Positions 1-10,572 of a DNA stretch of 64,000 nt are shown here, piece by piece. Where the stretch lies: the NCBI GenBank assembly GCA_946122785.1, contig CAMGYJ010000005.1, positions 82,144,547-82,208,546 of the forward strand, written 5' to 3'. The position numbers and the translations under genes are program-made. A model generated the notes under the pieces. It had not been told where the DNA came from, ran no database searches, and saw only the letters and a list, made by a program, of their open reading frames with translations. The stretch is from Linum tenue (Eukaryota > Streptophyta > Magnoliopsida > Malpighiales > Linaceae). How positions within the stretch are numbered: the stretch's first letter is position 1; every line of letters starts with the position of its first letter.

Positions 1-2256
1 GGCATCAAAGTTGATCGCCAACTCATCACCGCATTAGCCGAGAGATGGAGAAAGGAGACCCATTGTTTCAACTTTAGAGAAGAGAGGCCACCATCACGCT
101 AAAGGATGTCGCCATCCTAACCCATCTGCCCATCGACGGCAAAGCGGTGTGCGTGAGTGATCATCCCCCCGAGGATCGTGACGCTATGCCCGGTTGGGTT
201 CATTTCATCCACAATGTTTTGGGAGTGAAAGTACCGGTGAAGGGGTGCGTTGATGCGACCGATCGCATGCCACCAATGAGGAAACACCAATTCTCAATTA
301 CTTGGTTGACGAAGTATTTTAGAGACCATTACGAGAGTCATCCCCTAACCGAGGAAAGTCCGGAGGATGAGAAGGAGAGATATGCTCGTGTCTATCTCAT
401 AGGCATGATCTGAGGAGTGTTATTCTCCAAAAAATCAAGCAATCTCCTTAGTTTTGGATGGCTTAGGATCATCCTCGGTAGTTGGGAGGAGATGTGGGAG
501 TATAGCTGGGCATCCGCTTGCCTAGCTAATATCTACCACAACTTGTGCAATGCGTCTCTAAAAGTTGTGAGGGAGGTCGGCGGCGCAATGTTCATCGTCC
601 AATTTTGGGCTTGGGAGCATATGCCATGGATTGCACCAGTCCAACGTCCCGACAGGGATTGGCCAATCGATCATCAGGTGAAGCTTATGGTACAAGGTAA
701 ACTTCTCATACCCCATCATGTTTTTCATAACACATTTTCCCTTGTGTTTTAGCTTATTGTAGTTTCATTATTGTCTTATTAATAAGATGGCTCGGACACA
801 CAACATGCGACAACCTTGCCCAACACAAGTTGGACGAGTATCGGAGGAGGTTTGAGCGACTTTGGGAAGGAGAGGTAAATTCTATACTTCGATCCATATA
901 TATCTTTTTTCCATGGGACTACATGTATTTTTCCAATTATGACTATCTTAAGTTACTCATTTCTTTCTTGTAGATCGTCTTCGATCCATACCCGGTGAAC
1001 ATCGTTCATTGGCATCTCCAGCAATTCCCCGGTCATATCGGGCAATGGTGCACGAGGGTCCCTCTAATTTGTTTTGGGACCGTGGAGTGGCACTTTCCGG
1101 ATCGATGCCTCCGTCAGTTTGGTCGGGAGCAGTGCATTCTGTTGGAGGTCCCCGATAGCCAAGGGCCTTTCATGGCCGAGATGGTCGGCAAGGTACTCGC
1201 GATTGGCCCACGAAGTTGGCGAAATTCATCACGATTTGGTAGAACCGACAATCCCAGGATATTGTCACTCCAACTCAAGTGGGTCGAATGGGGTATCATG
1301 ACCCATACTTGGATCGATATCGGCAAACATCGGTTCGTTACATGACTGCGGAGGGTGCGGCCGATGGTGCATTAGTAAGTATATTCCGTCTAAACAATTA
1401 AATTTATTACTTGGTTCCTAAGTCTTTTTCTAACTTTTTCTTTTTTGTGATTTAGGTTGATGGGATCGAGCGGATCAAAGATATGACCACCAGGAGAATT
1501 GAGCTGGGCAATGAAGATGTGAGCTTCATCAGGAGGATGGCAAACAGTTTGCTTGGCTGTATCAGAGCTCAGGGTCGGGATCATCGTAGATATCCGCCCA
1601 TGCCCGCACCCCCGCCACCTCCGGTACAAGTTGATGTCCCCGATCTCCCACCACCATACGAGAGAAAGAAGAGCAAGAGGGTTCGGGAAAGGCCCAACGT
1701 GCCCGACGTAACGCCAATGGGGGAGTGGAAAGTGCCGCCCCCATTGGTTGTGACACATGGTGCCAGACCGAGTTCCACCCAAGCTCCCCGCCCGAGTTCC
1801 GCCCAAGATCCCCGCCCGTGTTCATCCCAAGAGTTCTGCCCCTCCTACCACAACGATCCCCACCCAAGCTCATACTACGATCCCCACTCGACCTACCATC
1901 AATCCCCTCCGAGTTTCCATCAATCCCCATATGATCCCACCCCGATCTCATTCAACGATCCCCGACAAACATCATCGGGTACTTGGCATGATGGCTCTTC
2001 CACGACGGCGCACCACGAATTCAACCCATTGACTCGCCCTCATCAGCAGTGGCCTCCTACTCCTCACCGTATGAGCGGGAATGTCCCCCGCTTGACCCCG
2101 GAAGCGCCGCTTCCCCGCCGACATAGCACCGACGAGCGCCACACTACCTCGGCCATTCGAAACTTGCAACCGCAACCACCTGTTGTTACTCCCGTCGGCA
2201 AACGTACAAGGAGCAAGAAAACTGTGGCCTCCGATGAAGCTCGTGGACTTCCTTGA
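1..2256 (+). pseudogene. Plant mobile domain (PMD, MAIN-like) gene, decayed, 5' end missing
   Basis: Four exon-like blocks fit at about 1-696, 787-874, 974-1374 and 1456-2256, with GT/AG borders (GTAAAT at 875, TAG before 974, GTAAGT at 1375, TTTAG before 1456). Recognisable PMD stretches include TLKDVAILTHLPIDGKAV near 97-150, a W-rich block with FWAWEHMP near 605, KLDEYRRRFERLWEGE near 830, and FDPYP and GRMGYHDPYLDRYR further on. The last exon encodes a long Pro/Ser-rich tail with RPSS-type repeats and ends with a TGA at 2254-2256. Damage: a frameshift near 85-100, a TGA at 411-413 inside the domain, and a TAG in exon 3 (ITIW*NRQ). PMD proteins are known as host genes (MAIN/MAIL1) and as TE cargo; the neighbouring transposase points to the latter. 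The family call is firm; the exon borders are inferred. Confidence 0.75.
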
Positions 2257-2272
2257 GATGTATTTTGAGTTG

Positions 2273-2518
2273 AATTTTATTTCTATGTACTTGGAACTAT
2301 TTCCCTTATCTTAATTTATTTAATTGAGTGTTGTTTCAATTTGGGTTTTATTTCTATGTACTTGGAACTATTTCCCCTTATCTTTAGTTTATTTAATTGA
2401 GTGTTGTTTCAATTTGGGTTTTATTTCTATGTACTTGGAACTATTTCCTATTATCTTAGTTTATTTAATTGAGTGTTGTTTCAATTTGTTTTTATTTCTA
2501 TGTCCTTGGAACTATTCC
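2273..2518. repeat. Tandem repeat, period about 71-73 bp, just under four units
   Basis: The motif TTCTATGTAC/CTTGGAACTAT recurs at 2281, 2352, 2425 and 2496 (last copy TTCTATGTCC), each followed by a T-rich stretch and AATTGAGTGTTG. It lies between the 3' ends of the two convergent genes, so both transcripts may end in it. Confidence 0.9.
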
Positions 2519-2761
2519 TCTTCACTTGATATAATCCTAATTCGTTCAATGAACAATACAAAATTACTTGCAAAGTAAGAGTCTCAACTAGCTTGAAGAA
2601 TGATAATCGCAAATTATGTCGCATTAGCTGAGTCCGGCACATCAGCACCCGAATTTTGCGGACCAATCGGTCCTGGACACCTTCGTTTATCATGTCCTGG
2701 AACTGTGCATATGGAACATCGTCTTGGGCCTCGTGGTGGTCTTCCACTTTGATCCATTTCG

Positions 2762-5588
2762 TTATCTCTTTTTCCTCGGGCGACCCGGTTCACGCCTCTG
2801 TCCGAACGGCGGTATGATCAATTTTCCTTCGTACAACGGCCAATAAGCTTCATCAGGTAATGCACGAACACTCCATCCATAGGTGTTTTTGAGTGAGTCG
2901 ATATTGAAGAATGGACTAACGAAGTGACGGGGGTCTTTGCTCATGTTTTTAATTACGACCATTGCATGAGAACAAGGCCACCCTCTCCCCTGATACTTCT
3001 GGCATGAGCACTCACCAACTTTTGTCCTGAAATTGACCAAAACTTCATGGCGGTGGCCTCCCCGTCTAACATCCTCCCGATGTCCGGTCGTCACGCTATA
3101 CTCGCCATTTGCCCGATTCATAACGGTTACACTATGTCGACTGCTCTTGCGATTGTCATTCTCCATTACTTCCATGACTTTATAGGCATGGACCTTTCCC
3201 TGTGCCTCGTTCGTCCTTGCCCAGTGGATTCGGTTGACAAGCCATGCATTCGTTTTCCAAAAAAGTCATCTCCACAATGGCAGAGATTGGCAGTGCACGA
3301 ACGGCCTTGTAGACAGAGTTGATACTCTCACCCGAGTTCGTTGTGGCAATACCCCATCTTGTCCCTCCATCTTTATGAAATGTCCACATGGATAGGTCGT
3401 GTCCATCCAGCCACTGTGCCCCTTCAGGGCATAACTCGCGCATCTTCTGCATCTTCTCCATAATTTTTTTCTCTTGGTAGGCAACCGCTGAGGAAGACAC
3501 ATAAAAGTAGTACGTTAGTCTCGTTAGACTCTTAGGAGAGGTATACATCTCCTTAGAAACACAGTCTGTTTGACAGAAAAAGGGGGGATCCGAAGATCGC
3601 TTAAAACCCGATTTTCCCAAGAAATGGGAGGACCATGATAATCGCTTAAAACCCCATTTCCTTAGGCATGCATCTCTATAGAAAGAGTCTAACAAGTGCA
3701 CAACTCTCTTGATTACAAGATATTGTTAGCTGACAAAATTAAACAGCTAATAGAAAACTTACCAATCCACCACAAATTATCAGCAAGCTTCTTCCGCTTG
3801 AAATGATGGTTCCAGTTGCTCTTGAAGTGTCGTATGCACCACCTTTGGGACCACTTCCAGGCTGGATCTAAACCTAAGATGGCAGCTCTAATGCCGGCGT
3901 GCCGATTAGAGATTATTGTCAGGTTCGTCCTCCTAGTGACGTGGATTTGAATTTGCCGGAAAAACCATCCATAGCTATCAGCATTCTCTCCCTCAACAAT
4001 GGCGAAGGCTAAAGGAAAGACTTGTCTGTTTGCATCCGCCCCACTGGAAATCAGGAGAGTGCCCTTGTATTTGCCGGTAAGGAATGTACCATCCACTTGG
4101 ATCACAGGGACACATAAGCCAAAACCATCAATAGATGGCTTGAATGCCCAAAAAAGTCATCTGAAATGGCGCTTGTTACCTGGCTCTGGGGGTTGTATCT
4201 CTTCATCTTGGCATCGAGGGGAGAAAACCGTGCTAGGGTTAGACGCCTCCAATGCCAAAATTAACCTGGGAAGGAATGCATATGATTCTTCCCAATCACC
4301 AAAGACGGCAGCCAGAGCTTTCTGCTTTCCATGCGACGCCTTCTTATAGTTAATCATATAACCATAACGACTTGCAATGTTAGCGATTATGACTTTCACC
4401 TTCAGGTCCGGATCTTGCTCAATTAGATGCTTGATAGCCGCAGCAACCACCCTGGATTTCAACTGCCGATGGCCTTGGGAAGTTATGGATGACACACATG
4501 TGTGTGTGTTCACCGCACAGGATATGACCCAGTGGCCATGTCTCTTGCTGTTGGTGGCCCGAATCCTAAAATTGCACCCCTCGTGATGATTATGGCATCT
4601 GACTATGAGCCTTTTAGTGTTGGAATGAGTTGTGTGCCATTCAAAATCCTGAGTCATTGCCTCAGTCTCAATGGCGTGCCGCACCTCCTTCTTCGAGCCA
4701 AATTGTTTGGCCCTTCATAAACCCAGTGAGTGGACCCCATATTGGGACCTCTGGGGGCTTCATATCGTTGTCGACCATCCAATTGTCGTCTGGAATGTGA
4801 TTGTAGTAGGGGACTGGTACACGGTCACGAGCCACCTCATCATCATTAGCTGAGTCTGACTCTGGTCCTGAATCATCAGCACCTTCAAGAGGGTCGGAGC
4901 TGTTTGCACTGACGTTGTTCTCTCCTTCTTCGTCGGAGGGGTCACTGACTGGTGCTGGCAGGGCATCCTCCATCTGATCCAGCTCATGAAAGGCACCTTC
5001 ATCAGCTCCATAATGGTAGTTGTGAAAACTACCGCTGCCTGATTGGAAGTTGTACTGAGGTTGGTTGGGGAGGTCCGGTTGAACTTCTTCTTCATATGAC
5101 GGGAAAGATTGATGATGACCTTCACCTTGCTCTTGGTACTGAAAATAGGAATGAGGATCATGGTAACTTTGGTAGGGATGATCGCCATATAATTCACCTC
5201 CATCATGGATACCAGATGTTTGACCGTGTCCAGAATGACCTCCAACGCCTACGACCGGCTCAGTGTAAACGAACATCTCGGCTTTGGAGAGCTTGTTGGA
5301 CCTCAAGAATTCGAGCATGGCATCTACCTCATCCTGAGTGGTTATGAGATATTCCTCATGCCACAATGACCCACTTTCTCTGTTTGGATATCGGTACACC
5401 ATACGATCAACTCTTCTCGTGCCATCCATGCAAGTAACGTTAGTGCACATTTGATGGAGGTCTTCAAGCAGCGGTCTGGTAGCGACCTTTATCTTCTGAA
5501 AATTGCCACCGACGCAGGTGACCTCCTTTCCGGTCTCTTCCGTGTAACCATTCCACCGTAAGCCAAGCGTGAATGTTTGGAATGCCAT
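2762..5588 (-). pseudogene. MuDR-type MULE transposase, inactivated
   Basis: Order on the - strand: an N-terminal acidic region (5588-4700), a MuDR DNA-binding domain (about 4684-4180, with CHNHHEGCNF), the MULE DDE catalytic domain (about 4110-3200) starting at VDGTFLTGKYKGTLL, and a SWIM zinc finger CSCQKY...CSHAM near 3020-2970, ending in a basic tail. The third acidic residue fits NSGES in the second catalytic exon. The chosen ATG at 5588 follows TTTTTGCAG directly, so a 5'UTR intron is likely. Damage: a frameshift near 4680, an in-frame TGA at about 4157, and Asn instead of the usual Asp at the second catalytic position (SNRHAGI, codon 3905-3907). An intron-like block with repeated GATCGCTTAAAACCC separates the catalytic exons at about 3490-3712. 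Transposase identity is certain; inactivity is inferred from the lesions. Confidence 0.9.
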
Positions 5589-5767
5589 CTGCAAAAAAAA
5601 ACCGTAGTTTAGTTAATATCATAAAAATGAAAAATAACATTAAAAAGTAATACAAAATAAACTTACGAGTTAACGTTAGTCGCAAAACTACTAAAGAAAT
5701 ATAGAGCTACAACAGAAAATTTAAAAGGGAGAAGGAGAGGTGTGAAGAGAAGTGGTTTTCCGGGAAG

Positions 5768-5778
5768 CCTTTTATAGA
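5768..5778 (-). promoter_or_regulatory. Candidate TATA box of the MULE transposase
   Basis: On the - strand this reads TCTATAAAAGG, about 180 bases upstream of the transposase ATG and just inside the hairpin-rich terminus. MULE promoters commonly sit next to the terminal inverted repeat. Start site and use are inferred. Confidence 0.45.
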
Positions 5779-5792
5779 CAAAATCACTGATG

Positions 5793-6086
5793 AAAACCGC
5801 ACCTTAGAGGTGCGTTTTCGTCTGCCATGCAGGACCATGTAGACCCACGTCTGTTATTCTGCATGGCATGTCGGAAATTAATTGACCAAAACCGCACCTT
5901 GAGGGTGCGGTTTGTGTGGCAAAACCGCATCTCCATGCTGCAGTTTTGCTAGGTCAGGCCAAAACCGCACCTTGGCCACGCGGTTTCTGTAGGTCAGACC
6001 TGAAACCACTCGGCCAAGATGCGGTTTTGGTCCATGATTATAAACCGCACCTTAGAGGTGCGTTTTATATATAAACCGCACCCTCA
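5793..6086. repeat. Hairpin-rich MULE terminal region built on AAACCGCACC / GGTGCGGTTT
   Basis: At least six copies of AAACCGCACC or its complement occur, several as close inverted pairs (AACCGCACCTTAGAGGTGCG near 5795 and 6045; AACCGCACC then GGTGCGGTT near 5893). Other copies are variants (GCATCTCCATGC, GCACCTTGGCCACGC). The block lies between the transposase promoter and the Tat gag remnant, so I read it as a structured MULE terminus. Confidence 0.65.
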
Positions 6087-6087
6087 G

Positions 6088-6160
6088 GGAGGAATGTTCT
6101 CCAGGTCAGGCCAAAATTTTACCCCACTCAACAATCCACGGAGGAATGTTCTCCAGGTCA
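6088..6160. repeat. Dispersed 21-bp direct repeat at the MULE/Tat junction
   Basis: The same 21 bases (GGAGGAATG then TTCTCCAGGTCA) occur at 6088-6108 and 6140-6160, 52 bases apart. Only the second copy sits in the gag-like reading frame; the first touches the end of the hairpin block. This is longer than a usual 9-bp MULE target duplication, so it may be repair filler. Confidence 0.85.
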
Positions 6161-7377
6161 TTCAAGATAAAAAGCTTCCGGTGACATGGCCACCTCGAGG
6201 TCGCATAAAACCAAGAAAAGGTGACTTTCATAAGGTCGCATAAAACCAAGAAAAGGTGACTTTCATAAGGTATACGGGCATGACACCGAGGAATGCGAAA
6301 AATTGGGAAGATCCATCGAGGGACTGATTCAAAATGGGAAACTTAAGCAGTTCATCCAAAGCTCCAAAGGCTCAATCCAACAACCTTCGTCATCAGACAA
6401 AGGAAAAGCTCCACAAGGAAGCGGACCTGTGTTAGGTGTCATCCCAGTCATACATGGAGGAACTGGACTACGACAAGAATTGTCCACCTCTCGTAAGACG
6501 TATGCTCGAACTTTGGTTGGTTCCACCTCCACTATCTCATATCAAAATCCTATCATTTTTGATTCCCGAGATCTCGAGGATATCGAATATCCCCATGATG
6601 ATCCTCTGGTGATTGAGGCTACCATCGCCAACTACACAGTAAAACGAGTTCTCATTGACGGAGGGAGCTCAGCCGACCTACTTTTTTACCCCGCTTTTTG
6701 CTCATTGGGTTTTCGTTTGGATGTGTGTCAACCTTCCAGTGTCTTTCTTTTAGGCTTCTCTGGCAACCAAGTCCCGGTACTTGGAATTCTACCCCTTCAT
6801 GGTCGCATCGGCAATGGCGACCAAGCAATCGAGACATTGGTTAACTTTCATGTGGTGGAATGTTCCTCTGCATACAATGGAATTCTTGGAAGACCCTTTC
6901 TACATCAAGCTCACGCCATCACTTCTACACTTCATCTCAAATTGAAGTTCCCTACTCCGTCCGGGGTAGGTTGTGTCCGAGGGGATCAAGCAATCGCCAA
7001 ACAATGTTGTGCATTTTCCCTTAAAGATAAACATGTCACTACTGTTGACACTCGAGAAGAGGTAGCTCGCCCTATGCCTGTCGACCTTGATGAGGAACAA
7101 GTTGTTCAAGATGGCCTTACCATCCGTGTCTCAACCGCTTGGCCTAAAGAAGCACTTCCTCAGCTTCTCAACTTAGTCCGAGAGTTTAAAGAACTACTCG
7201 CCCAAGGTCCCGAAGACATGCCTGGACTTGATCGTCGGGTAGCTGAGCATGCCCTAGGGATTCTCCCAAGGTGTCTTCCTGTACAACAAAAGAGAAGGAA
7301 CTTTGCATGGGAACGACGTCAAGCTGTTGCAGAAGAAGTAGTCAAACTCGCTCAGGCAGGATTCATCCGAGAAATTC
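6109..7377 (+). pseudogene. Tat gag C-terminus and aspartic protease
   Basis: A gag tail is recognisable from FTPLNNPRRNVLQVI (about 6115) through WPPRGR to GHDTEECEKLGRSIEGLI, which spans the 35-bp duplication. The open frame from 6303 carries the retroviral-type aspartic protease: VLIDGGSSADLLFYPAF at about 6643-6695 (catalytic Asp near 6655) and NGILGRPFLHQ near 6878, corresponding to the flap and second conserved Gly region. The segment continues into the linker before RT and shifts frame by one base near 7378, where it meets the RT frame. It would process the polyprotein in virus-like particles. The frameshifts make this copy non-coding. Confidence 0.82.
6199..6268. repeat. Exact 35-bp tandem duplication inside the Tat gag remnant
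   Basis: Two adjacent identical 35-base units (6199-6233 and 6234-6268) begin GGTCGCATAAAACC and end TTTCATAA. As 35 is not a multiple of three, the duplication shifts the gag reading frame just before the HDTEEC motif. Confidence 0.93.
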
Positions 7378-8540
7378 TCACCCCTCATGGCTGGCCAACG
7401 TCGTTATGGTAAAAAAGACCAATGGGCAGTGGAGGATGTGCGTAGACTTCACTTACCTCAATAAGGCATGCCCAAAGGACCCATATCCTCTTCCCAAAAT
7501 TGATCGATTGGTTGATGCTACCTCTGGGCACCGCCTTCTTTCCTTCCTCGACATGTTTTCTGGTTATCACCAGATTCCCATGAAAAAAGAAGATCAAGAA
7601 AAAACAGCATTCATGACCCCAGTTGGTAATTATTGCTATAGGGTCATGCCTTTTGGCTTAAAGAATGCTGGAGCCACCTATCAACGAATGGTTGATCGTG
7701 TCTTCTCACGTCAACTTGGTCTGAACCTAGAAGCCTACGTTGATGATATCTTGGTAAAAAGTAATGGTGTCAATGAACATTTGGAAGACCTCCGAGAAAC
7801 ATTCAACACTCTTCGCATATATGCTCTTCGACTCAACCCTAAGAAATGTGTTTTTGGGGCGACTGCTCGAAAGTTCTTGGGGTTCATGGTAACCCAGAGA
7901 GGGATCAAGGCAAACCCTCAACAAATTGATGCCATCCTCCAAATGTCCTCCCCAACCAGAGGCAAAGAAGTACAAGTTCTTAAAGGTCGCATCACTGCAC
8001 TCAATCGTTTTATATCTCGTGCCGGTGATCGTTGTGCTCCATTATTTGCCACTTTGAAGGATGCCGGGAAACACTTTGAATGGACATCTGAGTGCGAAAA
8101 AGCTTTTACTAAGCTCAAGGACTTTTTGGTGACACCTCCAGTGCTTTCTGCCCCGGTAAATAATGAAACTCTTTTCATGTATTTTGCCGTGTCGCAGAAG
8201 GCTGTGAGCTTAGTACTTCTTCGTCGAGATGCTGACAACACCGAACATCCGATATATTATACCTTTAAAACTCTACTAGATGCTGAGACCATGTATTTGC
8301 CCGTGGAAAAAGCTGCTTTAGCTGTGGTCGTGGCCTCCAGAAAGCTTCGCCCATACTTCCAGAGCCACTCTATCTGTGTTTTCACACAATTGCCACTCCG
8401 AAAGCTTCTCCAACATATGGATGTAGCGGGTCGAATGATCAACTGGGCCATTGAATTAAATGAGTATGATATCACTTACCTCCCCCGTACATCCATCAAA
8501 TTACAGGTGCTGGCTGACTTTGTGGCCGAGGGAATTCATG
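7378..8540 (+). pseudogene. Tat reverse transcriptase and first RNase H
   Basis: This stretch is open in one frame. RT motifs in order: WRMCVDFTYLNKACPKD near 7430, GYHQIPM near 7563, PFGLKNAGATYQRMVD near 7650, and the catalytic YVDDILVKS at about 7736-7762, followed by the thumb region (KKCVFGATARKFLGFMV). The Ty3-type RNase H follows from about 8090 (FMYFAVSQKAVSLVLLRRD near 8175). It copies element RNA to cDNA using a tRNA primer. RT motifs look intact here, but the joins to the protease and the next RNase H domain are both out of frame. Confidence 0.9.
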
Positions 8541-8544
8541 TTAC

Positions 8545-8990
8545 CACACCATCCAAGTTAGAAACTTGGAGGCTATTGGTGGATGGAGCTTCAAGCAAGT
8601 CCGGCTCTAGAGCAGGAGTTCTTCTCAATCAGTCCATTGGGTGTTACTCATATGCTGGCTGTTCGCTTTACAACTCCAAGAACTAATAATGCCACAGAAT
8701 ACGAAGCCCTCCTAGCTGGCTTAACAATGCCGCAAGAATTAGGAGTTCAAAGAATCTTGATACACTCAGACTCTGCCCTTGTTGTCAATCAAGTTATGGG
8801 GGCATACGAGGCTCATGAACCTGCCCTAACTGCCTACGTCAATGCTACTCGAGCCATTATGACTGATTTTATAAATGTTGAGATAAAGCATGTATCACGA
8901 GAAGAAAATCTCCATGCGGATGCCCTCTCGAAGCTTGCCACAGCTCGAGACTTCCCTGAAGACAGGAATGAGGTAGTTGAGTATCGCCCT
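8545..8990 (+). pseudogene. Second, additional RNase H domain (Tat-type)
   Basis: After the regular RNase H comes a second domain with WRLLVDGASSKSGSRAG (about 8569-8620), NNATEYEALLAGL (about 8680-8720), IHSDSALVVNQV near 8762 and HADALSKLA near 8914. These are the D-E-D-D positions of the RNase H fold. Tat-lineage elements are known to carry an extra RNase H of archaeal/plant-like type next to the Ty3 one. A one-base frameshift lies near 8625-8650. Confidence 0.85.
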
Positions 8991-10268
8991 CCTTTGTTGT
9001 GCGCTCCTATTATCTCATCATCAATCCCACAAGATTGGCGCACACCCCTCATGGAGTATCTACAACATGACCTTCTACCCACTGACCCCAAGGAAGCCAT
9101 GAAACTTCGGAGACGTGCTCCTCGCTACCTCCTTATAGAAGGGGTACTCTACAAAAAAAGTTTTGTGGGCCCGTACCTCCGATGCCTTGGTGAAGGGGAA
9201 GCCAACTTCGCTATCCGTGAAACTCATGATGGACCGTGTGGAATGCACGCTGGCCCACGAAGTCTCGAGAAGATCCTCCTCAGGCAGGAATACTATTGGC
9301 CCAATATGCACCGAGACACGCGAGAGTATGTCAAATCATGTATCAAGTGTCAAGTTGCCGCTCAAGTTCCACATGCACCACCTGGGCCCATGCAAGGAAA
9401 TATCAGTCCGTGGCCATTTGCCCAATGGGGAATGGACTTCCTGGGACCATTCCCTGAAGCCCCAGGACAAAAAAATGGCTCATTGTCGCAATCGACTACA
9501 TCACCAAGTGGGTAAAAGCTAGAGCCATCAATGGGCTCACTGCCTAACAAGTCGAGAAATTCTTGTTGGAAAATATCATTTGTCGCTTTAGTCTTCCCCA
9601 CACCATCATCCTCGATCAAGGGACATAGTTCACAAGTGAGAGTCTTCAAACCTACTATGCACTGTATGACATCCTCCTCCGCTATGCCTCTGTCGCTTAT
9701 CCTCAAGCTAATGGACAAGCAGAGTCAGCCAATAAAAACATCCTCTAGGGACTAAAAACTCGACTAAATGAAGCAAAAGGAAAGTGGGCGGAAGAAGTTT
9801 CTCATGTTCTTTGGGCCCATCGCACGACCTATAAAACAGCCACAGGGGAGTCACCCTATGCCCTGACCTTTGGCATAGATGCAGCAATCCCCTGTGGAAA
9901 CTGAGCTTTCCTCCTACCGCATTGAAGCATTTCACCCCAACGATAATCAACAGGAGCTCGTTCATGACCTCCATCTCATTGAAGAACGTCGAGAAGACGC
10001 TCTCCTCAGAATGACAGCCATGAAGGAACGTGTAGCTCGTTACTACAATACCAAAGTAAAGCAGCGACCAATATGTGAAGGTGAATGGGTTCTCCGCCGC
10101 AACTTTTACCACAAAACAAGCTTAGGAAAGTTCAATCCACCATGGGAAGGACCCTACAGAGTACGCGAAATGGTCGGTCCAAACACTGTCAAGCTTTCTG
10201 ATGCTAGTGGCCGAAACATTCCCCGCACCTGGAACGCTATGCACCTTCGAAGGTACTTTATGCCATAA
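8991..10268 (+). pseudogene. Tat integrase, degenerate
   Basis: The zinc-binding HHCC segment is present (H near 9230-9245, then YYWPNMHRDTREYVKSCIKCQ at about 9288-9351), followed by the core starting WGMDFLGPFP near 9427. The frame shifts near 9470. The core then continues with several stops (for example TAA near 9545 and TAG near 9628 where DxGTxF is expected). QANGQAESANK near 9710 marks the catalytic Glu. The C-terminal GPY/F module (WEGPYRVREMVGPNTVKL, about 10144-10200) ends at TAA 10266-10268. Integrase would insert element cDNA; this copy cannot be translated. Confidence 0.85.
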
Positions 10269-10572
10269 TATGTATCGAGTATGCCATAATACGTACATAG
10301 TATATGCCATAATATGTATTACGTGTTTGTTGCGACATGTACAGAAGGTTTGAAATAAAATGGTGATACATCGCCACCTAGTTTTATTAAAAACCGCTAT
10401 ATGTACAACGCAAAATGCACGGTTACATATCTATGATGAACTACTAATGTACATAGGCAAGATATGCTGCTACATAAACATGACACACATAGGTAATATA
10501 TCCGAATACCTTTACGGAGCAAGATACTACCTGTAAAGAGAAAAGTTTGCTACGGCTGCAAGCTACACTATC

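Larger units (their letters stand above)
1..6086 (-). mobile_element. Mutator-like element (MULE) with captured plant mobile domain gene, left end outside window
   Basis: Two convergent genes, a PMD/MAIN-like gene on + and a MuDR-type transposase on -, meet at a tandem repeat at 2273-2518. The right end is a hairpin-rich block ending near 6086, where Tat-type gag sequence begins. PMD genes carried by MULEs are known in plants. Both genes have stops or frameshifts, so the copy is not autonomous. The left terminus and the target duplication lie outside the window, and the exact right terminus is inferred. Confidence 0.72.

Noticed and set aside
1562..2175. Open frames on - across the PMD Pro-rich exon
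   Set aside because: Long open complements are expected from GC-rich proline codons; the + frame has the splice sites and family match.
6089..6160. MULE target site duplication at the right border
   Set aside because: The repeat is 21 bp and both copies lie on the same side of the element, so it cannot be the target duplication.
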